Part shown: positions 39,563-45,776 of the stretch, in pieces
Position numbering within the stretch: position 1 is the stretch's first letter
How the letters are laid out: every line of letters starts with the position of its first letter
Assembly (NCBI GenBank): GCA_011525755.1
Contig: WYBS01000110.1
Location: 1-48,417 of the forward strand
DNA length: 48,417 nt
Reading direction: 5' to 3'
From: Planctomycetaceae bacterium
GTDB lineage: Bacteria; Planctomycetota; PLA2
Made by a program: the position numbers and the translations under genes
The notes under the pieces: model-generated
Database searches by the model: none
Told to the model about the DNA's origin: nothing
What the model saw: the letters and a program-made list of their open reading frames with translations, nothing else

Positions 39563-40516
39563 TCAGAGCAGCTCGTGCAGGACGGCGGCCTGGGTGAGGA
39601 CGCGGGCGTGGGCCTGCTCCGACACCCACGAGTTGGGGCCGTCGATCACCTCGTCGGTGACGACCACGTTGCGGCGGACCGGGAGGCAGTGCATGAAGGC
39701 GGCGTTCCCCTGCCGCTCGCGGTTCACGATCCAGCCCTTGTGGGGGACCCGCAGCTCGGCGTGCCCCTTGGGGCCGTACTCCCCCCGCGCCCCCCACGAT
39801 TTGGCGTAGATGACGTCCACGCCCCTGAGCCCCTCGTCCATGTCCTCGAAGACGGTCACGTTCCCGCCCGCCTGCTCGTGGACCATGGGGTCGAGGTCGA
39901 AGCCCTCGGGATGGCAGAGGTGGACCTCGTAGCCCGCCCGGGCGAAGCCGATGAGCGCCGTGTTCGGGACGGCCATCGGGAGCGCGCGGGGGTGGTAGGC
40001 CCACGTGATCGCGACCTTCCTCGGCTTGTGGCGGCGGAGGACGAGGAGGTCCGCGAGCCCCTGCATCGGGTGCTCGATCGCGGACTCGAGGTTGATGACC
40101 GGGACCCTCGAGGCGGAGACGATCGCCGAGAGCACCGGGTCCTTCCGGCACTCCTCGTAGGGCCGCGAGATCTCCGCGAAGGTGCGCACGCCGATCGCGT
40201 GCACCGCGGTCGAGAGGAAGTTCCCGACCGCGTCGCGCACGTGCTCCTGGGCGACCCCGTCCATCACCGCGCCGTCGCGCGTCTCGATCTTCCAGACGCC
40301 CGCGCCCACGTCGTGGACGATGCAGTGCGCGCCGAGGGAGAGCGACGCGACCTCGAGCGCCGTCCGGGTGCGGAGCGACGGGTTGAAGAAGAGGCCGCAG
40401 ACGAACCTGCCCGGGCGCGCGGGCGGGATGCCGTCCTTCGCGAAGCGGTCGGAGAGATCGAGGAGCGTCGTGATCTCGTCGTCCGAGAGCTGCGCGAGGC
40501 CGAGGACCCTGTTCAT
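39563..40516 (-). CDS. N-acyl-ornithine carbamoyltransferase (acetyl- or succinylornithine type)
   Basis: The 317-residue transcarbamylase has FFNPSLRTRTALEVAS near residue 44 (carbamoyl-phosphate loop), GVWKIETRDGAVMDG near 73, INLESAIEHPMQGLADLL near 141, WAYHPRALPMAVPNTA near 171 and MHCLPVRRN near 276. These fit AOTCase/SOTCase (Xanthomonas ArgF', Bacteroides ArgF') rather than ordinary OTCase. At the specificity position (Glu92 in Xanthomonas AOTCase, Pro90 in Bacteroides SOTCase) this protein has Gln (MDGVAQEH). Where Xanthomonas has carboxylated Lys302 it has Val (RRNVVVTD). Substrate is thus open. It overlaps argD by 4 bases. A GCG-type repeat (39781-39795) encodes WGARGE. Confidence 0.88.
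   Translation of the reverse strand: MNRVLGLAQLSDDEITTLLDLSDRFAKDGIPPARPGRFVCGLFFNPSLRTRTALEVASLSLGAHCIVHDVGAGVWKIETRDGAVMDGVAQEHVRDAVGNFLSTAVHAIGVRTFAEISRPYEECRKDPVLSAIVSASRVPVINLESAIEHPMQGLADLLVLRRHKPRKVAITWAYHPRALPMAVPNTALIGFARAGYEVHLCHPEGFDLDPMVHEQAGGNVTVFEDMDEGLRGVDVIYAKSWGARGEYGPKGHAELRVPHKGWIVNRERQGNAAFMHCLPVRRNVVVTDEVIDGPNSWVSEQAHARVLTQAAVLHELL
39781..39795. repeat. Dispersed G/C-run repeat, GCG type, inside argF
   Basis: CCCCCCGCGCCCCCC encodes, on the minus strand, part of the SWGARGEYG loop of the carbamoyltransferase, a loop of variable length in the family. Confidence 0.5.
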
Positions 40517-41661
40517 CCGAGCACCGCCTCGATGGCAAGGAGGCCCTCGTCGAGCTCCGCGTCGCTGATCGTCAGCGGGGGCAGGAGGCGCATGACCGTC
40601 CCGTCGCCCGGGCAGGTGGCGGCGAGCACGCGCTTCTCCTCGCGGAGCCGCTTCACCGTCTCCTTCGCGGGGCAGCGGACCCCGAGCAGCCCGCCGTGGC
40701 CGAGCACCTCGCGGCCGCGGAGACGCCGGCGGACGCGCTCCTCGATCGCGCGGGCGCGCGCGGGGGCGTCCATCTCCTCCATCTGGAGGAGCGTCGCCTC
40801 GATCGCGGCGCACGCGAGCGGGCCGCCGCCGAAGGTCGTGCCCTGGTCGCCGGTCCTGACCGTCTGGGCGACCGATCCCTGCGCGAGGACGACGCCCGCG
40901 GGAAATCCCGCGGCGATGCCTTTCGCGGTCGTGATCATGTGCGGCTCCATGTCCCAGAGCCCGCCCGCGAACCAGTGTCCGGTGCGCGCGGGCGCGGTCT
41001 GGACCTCGTCGAAGACGAGCAGCGCGCCCACCTCGTCGCACCGCCGGCGCAGCGCATGGGCGAACTGCCGCGTGAGGCTCCGGACCCCGCCCATCGACTG
41101 GATCGGCTCGACGATCACGGCCGCGACGGTCCCGTCGATCGCGGAGAGGTCGCTCGCGTTGATCTCGACGAAGCGGTAGAGGTCCTCGGGGAAGAGCGCC
41201 GCCTGCTCGCGGTACTCCGGGAGCCCGCTCGCGGCGAGTGCGCCGAGGGTGCGGCCGTGGAAGCCGCCGCGGAAGGCGACGACCCTGGACCGGCCCGTCG
41301 CCTTGCGCGCGATCTTCAGCGCCGTCTCGTTCGCCTCGGTGCCGCTGTTGCAGAAGAAGGCCTTCGCGTCCGGCCACGGCGCGAGGCGGCAGAGCCGTTC
41401 CGCCGCGCGGGCGCGGACGGGGAGGTGGACGATGTTGCTGTAGAAGAGGAGGTCCCTCGCCTGCATCGCGATCGCGTCCGCGACGCGGGCGGGCGAGTGG
41501 CCGAGGATCGCGACCGCGTGGCCGCCGTAGAGGTCGAGGTAGCGCGCGCCGTCGAAGTCGTAGACGTGGCTCCCCTCGGCCCGCACCGGGACGAGGTCGA
41601 TCCGCGCGTACGAGGGGATCTCGTAGCGCTCGCCAGAGGCGACGATCTCGAGGCGTCTCAC
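40513..41661 (-). CDS. argD: Acetylornithine (acylornithine) aminotransferase
   Basis: The 382-residue PLP-dependent class III aminotransferase has YLDLYGGHAVAILGHSP near residue 41, FFCNSGTEANETALKIAR near 92, FRGGFHGRTLGALAAS near 119, FDEVQTAPARTG near 215, the PLP lysine in TTAKGIAAG near 241 and TTFGGGPLACAA near 267. It converts N-acylglutamate semialdehyde to N-acylornithine. The start is GTG at 41661, 40 bases after argC. Related lysine-pathway enzymes are alternatives, but the context is arginine. Confidence 0.94.
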   Translation of the reverse strand: MRRLEIVASGERYEIPSYARIDLVPVRAEGSHVYDFDGARYLDLYGGHAVAILGHSPARVADAIAMQARDLLFYSNIVHLPVRARAAERLCRLAPWPDAKAFFCNSGTEANETALKIARKATGRSRVVAFRGGFHGRTLGALAASGLPEYREQAALFPEDLYRFVEINASDLSAIDGTVAAVIVEPIQSMGGVRSLTRQFAHALRRRCDEVGALLVFDEVQTAPARTGHWFAGGLWDMEPHMITTAKGIAAGFPAGVVLAQGSVAQTVRTGDQGTTFGGGPLACAAIEATLLQMEEMDAPARARAIEERVRRRLRGREVLGHGGLLGVRCPAKETVKRLREEKRVLAATCPGDGTVMRLLPPLTISDAELDEGLLAIEAVLG

Positions 41662-41701
41662 GGTTCCCCCCGTCCCTCCGATGTCACGGGTCCCGAGCCC
41701 C

Positions 41702-42739
41702 TCACGGGTTCGCGCCGGGCGCGAGGAGCCCGGTGGTCTCGTCCAACCCGAAGAGGATGTTCATGTTCTGGATCGCCTGGCCCGCCATCCCCTTGCCGAG
41801 GTTGTCGATCGCCGTGAGCACGACGACCCGCCGGCCGCGCTGGTGCACGCTCACGTCGCAGAAGTTCGTGCGGGCGACGTGGCGGAGCGAGGGCGTGTCG
41901 CGGCGCAGGCGCACGAAGGGCTCGGGGCCGTAGCGGCGCGCGTAGATCTCGGCGGCATCGACGTCCGCGGGGAGCCGCGCGTGGGCGACCGTGAAGATGC
42001 CGCGCGAGAAGGGCCCGCTCTGGGGCACCATCGCGAGGTCGAACTCGAGCCTCGCGAGGCCGAGGCGGGAGAGCTCCTGCACGATCTCCGGCTGGTGCTG
42101 GTGGGAGAGGACCTTGTAGGCGCGCATGTCCTGCGCGCGCTCGGGGTGGTGCGTGCCCGACTTCGGCTCGGCGCCGGAGCCGCTCGAGCCGGTCGTCTGG
42201 GCGAGCGTCACGTCGCCCTCGAGGAGGCCCTGCTCCGCGAGCGGCGCGAGCGCGAGGATCGCGCCGGTGGCGAAGCAGCCCGGGTTGGCGACGAAGGCCG
42301 TCTGGCGGATCGCCTCGCGGTTCGTCTCCGGCAGCCCGTAGGCGAAGTCCTTCGCCTTGTCGGGGAAGCGGTGCTCCGCCCCGTAGACCGAGTAGAAGAC
42401 CTCCTTGTCCTTCAGCCGGTGGTCGCCGGAGAGGTCCACGACGTCCATCTCCGGGCAGCGCTCGTGGAGCGTGGCGAAGAGCTGCTGGGAGACGCCGTGG
42501 GGCGTCGCCAGGAAGGCGGCCGCGCACCCCTCGGGCAGCGGCGCCTCGGGCCGGGTGAAGCGGAGATCCGGGAAGAACCCCTCGAGCTGCGGGAGGATCT
42601 CCTCCACGCCCTTCCCCGCGTAGCGCTGGCTCGTCACGGCGACGGGCCGGAAGTGGGGGTGGGCGGGGAGCAGGCGGAGCAGCTCCTGCCCGCCGTAGCC
42701 GGCGGCCCCGAAGATCGCGACGTCGATCGTCTTCGTCAT
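41702..42739 (-). CDS. argC: N-acetyl-gamma-glutamyl-phosphate reductase
   Basis: The 345-residue reductase has FGAAGYGGQELLRLL near residue 10 (NADP site), NPGCFATGAILALAPL near 151 with the catalytic cysteine, TTGSSGSGAEPK near 181 and the His-containing HQHQPEIVQEL near 208. It reduces N-acylglutamyl phosphate to the semialdehyde. Its ATG overlaps the stop of the upstream P-loop gene (ATGA), so both are co-translated. Confidence 0.95.
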   Translation of the reverse strand: MTKTIDVAIFGAAGYGGQELLRLLPAHPHFRPVAVTSQRYAGKGVEEILPQLEGFFPDLRFTRPEAPLPEGCAAAFLATPHGVSQQLFATLHERCPEMDVVDLSGDHRLKDKEVFYSVYGAEHRFPDKAKDFAYGLPETNREAIRQTAFVANPGCFATGAILALAPLAEQGLLEGDVTLAQTTGSSGSGAEPKSGTHHPERAQDMRAYKVLSHQHQPEIVQELSRLGLARLEFDLAMVPQSGPFSRGIFTVAHARLPADVDAAEIYARRYGPEPFVRLRRDTPSLRHVARTNFCDVSVHQRGRRVVVLTAIDNLGKGMAGQAIQNMNILFGLDETTGLLAPGANP

Positions 42740-43761
42740 ACGGCGAAGGTCTTTTTCTCCACGAGGTCGGCGAGCTTCTCGCCCATCGTCCGCGCGTTCG
42801 CGGCGGGGATCTTCAGCTGCTCCTCGACGTAGTGGACGCCCACCTCGTTGTCCGTGGCCGGTCCCGCCATGACGCCGATCTTCAAGCCCAGCTCGTCCTC
42901 GAGGAGGCGCTGCGCGCCCCAGGCCGCGACGAGGTCGTTCGCGGTCACGACCATGCACCGGGTGGCCGCGCGGATCTCGCTGTCCTCGATCAGCGAGCGG
43001 ACGCCGTAGTGGCCGATGACGCCGTCGCCCGCCTCGGCGACGACCACGTCCACCTCGCGGAGCGAGAGCGCGTTGAGGATCCCCTTCGCGACCGCGGGAA
43101 GGTCGGGCACGTCCGACGTGGTCGGCAGGCCGCAGTCGAGGAAGGAGAGCCCCTCGACCGCGCCGTGGTCCATCATGTTGAGCGTGTCGCGGAGGCAGGC
43201 GACGCCCGTGAGCTTCGCCGCGCCCACGCGGTAGCCGCGCTGGGTCAGGTGGAAGATGATCTCGACCGCCGCGCGCGTCTTCCCGCTGTTCATGCAGGTG
43301 CCCGCGACGAAGATCACGGGCTCCTTCAGCTCGAGGTGGTCCGCCGTCGGCAGCGCGTTGTCCTTGATGTTGATGGGCTTGCCGTCGCGCACGGCCATGC
43401 CGAGCACCTCGACGAGGAGGGGATGGCCGACCTCGCTCGTGCCGGACGTGCACTCGCCGAGCACGCCGCCGAGGTTCAGGACGTGGATCCTGTCCCCCGC
43501 GGCGAGCTTCTCCGGCACGCGGCCGACGAAGCCGCGCAGCGCCGCCCGGGCGCCGAGCGCGCCGGCGAACACGTCGCCCTTCGAGATGTGGGCCTGCCGC
43601 CCGCTCGCCAGCTCGAGGACGTCGTAGACCCGCTTCTCCTCGAGCGCGCGGACGACGAGCACCGTGCCCATCCGCGGCTCGATCATGCGGGAGATCTCGA
43701 CCTCCTGCGCGAGCCCGAGGCGATACGTCACCGATGCGATCTTGTGACACTGGACCTTCAA
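42736..43761 (-). CDS. P-loop NTPase of DUF1611-like/dethiobiotin-synthetase-like type inside the arg cluster, function unknown
   Basis: The 341-residue protein has two parts. Residues 1-125 are beta-rich without a recognised domain (RMGTVLVVRALEEKRVYDVL, then RIHVLNLGGVLGECTSG). Residues 140-341 are a P-loop domain: IFVAGTCMNSGKTRAAVEII (Walker A) near 150, VGAAKLTGVAC near 182, VVVAEAGDGVIGHYGV near 247 and VVTANDLVAAWGAQRL. This resembles DUF1611/DTBS-like ATPases. A DUF1611 protein (DgcN) has, to my knowledge, been linked to glutamate N-acetylation. The TTG start has GGAGG 7 bases upstream and overlaps the argG stop. It may be the missing N-acylglutamate synthase, which is inference. Confidence 0.6.
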   Translation of the reverse strand: MKVQCHKIASVTYRLGLAQEVEISRMIEPRMGTVLVVRALEEKRVYDVLELASGRQAHISKGDVFAGALGARAALRGFVGRVPEKLAAGDRIHVLNLGGVLGECTSGTSEVGHPLLVEVLGMAVRDGKPINIKDNALPTADHLELKEPVIFVAGTCMNSGKTRAAVEIIFHLTQRGYRVGAAKLTGVACLRDTLNMMDHGAVEGLSFLDCGLPTTSDVPDLPAVAKGILNALSLREVDVVVAEAGDGVIGHYGVRSLIEDSEIRAATRCMVVTANDLVAAWGAQRLLEDELGLKIGVMAGPATDNEVGVHYVEEQLKIPAANARTMGEKLADLVEKKTFAV

Positions 43762-44942
43762 CGCGATTCCTCCGCCAGCCGTGCGGCGATGCCGTAGATC
43801 TTCGCGAACCCCTCCGCGTCGCGGCCGTCCCAGAGCGAGGAGCCCTCGCCGTACCGCGCGCCCTTCGCGGTGAGCGCGTGCGGCGAGCGGACGCCGAGGA
43901 CGTCGCACGAGAGCCGCCGGAGCCGGACGCGCGCCTCGCCGGAGACGCGCTCCTGCGAGGACTCGAGCAGCCGCTCCAGGTCGCGGCAGACGGGATCGAG
44001 GTAGAGCCCTTCGTGGAGCAGGTCGCCGTAGAGCGCGCCGGCCCGGTCCTTCACGTCGCGCTGCCGCTTCGTGAGGACGAGCTTCTCGAGCTCCCGGTGC
44101 GCGGCGATGAGGACCGTGGCGGCCGGCGCGACGAAGCCGATCCTGCCCTTGATCCCGAGGATCGTGTCGCCCAGGTGGACGCCGCGGCCGATGCCGAGCG
44201 GCTTTCCCATCGCGTCGATCCGGGCGACCAGATCGAGGGGGTCCGAGGGGGAGCCGTCGAGCGACGCCGGGAGCCCCTTCTCGAAGCCGATCACGAGCTC
44301 GCGCTCCCTCGCGTCCGGGTCGAGGCGCGAGCCCGCCTCCTCGTACGCCTCCTCGGGGATCGTCGCCCACGGATCGTGGGTGTCGCCACCGCCGACGGTC
44401 GTGCCGACGAGGCCCGCGTTGACCGAGTAGCGCGTGGTCTTCGCGGGGATCCGCACCCCCTTCTCCGCGAGGGCCTTCGCGGACTCCTCGCGCGCGACGC
44501 CCTTCGCGCGGATCGGGGCGAGGAGCCGGAGGTCGGGCGCGAGCGCCCGCAGGGCGACGTCGAAGCGGATCTGGTCGTTCCCGGCGCCGGTGCTGCCGTG
44601 GGCGACCGCGCTGGCCCCCTCGGCGCGCGCGACCTTCAGGAGGTGCTCCGCCTGGACGTGCCGCTCCGCCCCGACCGCGACCGGGTAGACGCCGCCCCGG
44701 AGCACGTTGCCCCGGAGGATATGGGAGAAGAAGCGGTCGAACACCTCGCGGCGGGCGTCCACGGCCACGTGGCGCTTCGCGCCGACGGCGCGTGCGCGCT
44801 CCCCGATGGCCGAGAGCTGCGCCGGCGTGAAGCCGCCGGTATCGACGGTCACGGTGACGACGTCATAGCCCTCGCGGATGAGCGCGAGCACCGCGAAGGA
44901 CGTGTCGAGCCCTCCCGAGAAGGCGAGAGCCGCGACGGGCAT
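43758..44942 (-). CDS. argG: Argininosuccinate synthase
   Basis: The 394-residue enzyme joins citrulline and aspartate with ATP. It has ALAFSGGLDTSFAVLAL near residue 5 (PP-loop SGGLDTS), TVTVDTGG near 31, GSTGAGNDQIRFD near 113, YSVNAGLVG near 166 and EEAYE.A... The pattern AFSGGLDT and the SVN... loop match type II-like or divergent ArgG. The ATG at 44942 is preceded by GGAGGGAG. It is the promoter-proximal gene of the arginine cluster; a TTGGCG-17 bp-TAACTT candidate promoter lies upstream. Confidence 0.94.
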   Translation of the reverse strand: MPVAALAFSGGLDTSFAVLALIREGYDVVTVTVDTGGFTPAQLSAIGERARAVGAKRHVAVDARREVFDRFFSHILRGNVLRGGVYPVAVGAERHVQAEHLLKVARAEGASAVAHGSTGAGNDQIRFDVALRALAPDLRLLAPIRAKGVAREESAKALAEKGVRIPAKTTRYSVNAGLVGTTVGGGDTHDPWATIPEEAYEEAGSRLDPDARERELVIGFEKGLPASLDGSPSDPLDLVARIDAMGKPLGIGRGVHLGDTILGIKGRIGFVAPAATVLIAAHRELEKLVLTKRQRDVKDRAGALYGDLLHEGLYLDPVCRDLERLLESSQERVSGEARVRLRRLSCDVLGVRSPHALTAKGARYGEGSSLWDGRDAEGFAKIYGIAARLAEESR

Positions 44943-44971
44943 AGGGGTCTCCCTCCATGGGGAAACGGCAA

Positions 44972-45000
44972 AAGTTAGCACGGCTGCGGAGGACCGCCAA
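44972..45000 (-). promoter_or_regulatory. Candidate arginine-cluster promoter (TTGGCG, 17-bp spacer, TAACTT)
   Basis: On the minus strand TTGGCG (45000-44995) and TAACTT (44977-44972) precede argG, with a leader of about 24 bases. Both hexamers are moderate matches. No ARG-box was recognised. Confidence 0.4.
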
Positions 45001-45023
45001 TAGCTCGTCGCCGCTGCTGCCGA

Positions 45024-45029
45024 TACTCT
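45024..45029 (+). promoter_or_regulatory. -10-like box TACTCT before the NatA-type gene
   Basis: TACTCT ends 9 bases before the GTG at 45039. A weak match, listed because it fits the close-spaced pattern. Confidence 0.3.
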
Positions 45030-45038
45030 TCGGCAGGC

Positions 45039-45776
45039 GTGATCGAAGCCGAGGGCCTCACCAAGATCTTTTTCGACCCGAAACGGGGCGGGGAGTTCCG
45101 CGCCGTCGAGGAGATCTCCTTTACCTGCCGGCCCGGCCGGATATTCGGGCTCCTCGGCCCGAACGGCGCCGGGAAGACGACCACGCTCCGGATCCTCGCG
45201 ACGAGCCTCGTGCCGACGGCCGGGCGCGCGGCGATCGACGGGATCGACGTCGTGAAGGACCCGGCGGCCGCCCGCGCCCGCCTCGGCTTCTGCACCGGCG
45301 CCACCGGCATCTACGAGCGGCTGACGCCCCGGGAGATGATCCGCTACTTCGGGCGGCTCTACGGGAGCCCCGAGGACGCGGTCGAGCGGCGCGTGGAGGA
45401 GCTCCTCGACCTCTTCGCCCTCCGCCCGTACGCCGACACCTTCTGCGGGCGGCTGTCGGCGGGCAACCGGCAGAAGGTGTCGCTCGCGCGCACGATCGTC
45501 CACGATCCGCCCGTCCTCGTCTTCGACGAGCCGACCACGAGCCTCGACGTCCTCGTGGCGCGCACGGTGACGGAGTTCGTGGCGGACTGCCGCGCGCGGG
45601 GCAGGACGGTCATCCTCTCGACGCACATCATGTCGGAGGTGGAGAAGCTCTGCGACGACGTGGCGATCCTCCACCGGGGCCGGATCCTCCTGCACGGTCC
45701 GGTGGCGGAGGTGAAGGAGCGCGCGGGCGTCTCCTCGATCGAGGACCTCTTCTTCTCGCTGGTGAGGGAGGCATGA
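45039..45776 (+). CDS. ABC transporter ATPase, NatA-like
   Basis: The 245-residue ATPase has Walker A GLLGPNGAGKTTTLRIL near residue 38, an ABC signature LSAGNRQKVSLARTIVHDP near 134 and Walker B VLVFDEPTTSLDV near 157, then STHIMSEVEKLCD. It resembles NatA/CcmA-type subunits of sodium or drug efflux systems. The GTG start is 9 bases after a TACTCT box. Its stop overlaps the permease gene (ATGA), so the pair forms one transporter. Confidence 0.9.
   Translation: MIEAEGLTKIFFDPKRGGEFRAVEEISFTCRPGRIFGLLGPNGAGKTTTLRILATSLVPTAGRAAIDGIDVVKDPAAARARLGFCTGATGIYERLTPREMIRYFGRLYGSPEDAVERRVEELLDLFALRPYADTFCGRLSAGNRQKVSLARTIVHDPPVLVFDEPTTSLDVLVARTVTEFVADCRARGRTVILSTHIMSEVEKLCDDVAILHRGRILLHGPVAEVKERAGVSSIEDLFFSLVREA

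Noticed and set aside
39563-40516. Naming the carbamoyltransferase as ordinary ornithine carbamoyltransferase
   Set aside because: FFNPSLRTRT, WKIET...MDG and HPRALPMAVPN fit the acetyl/succinyl-ornithine clade; canonical OTCase uses an STRTR loop and different substrate residues.
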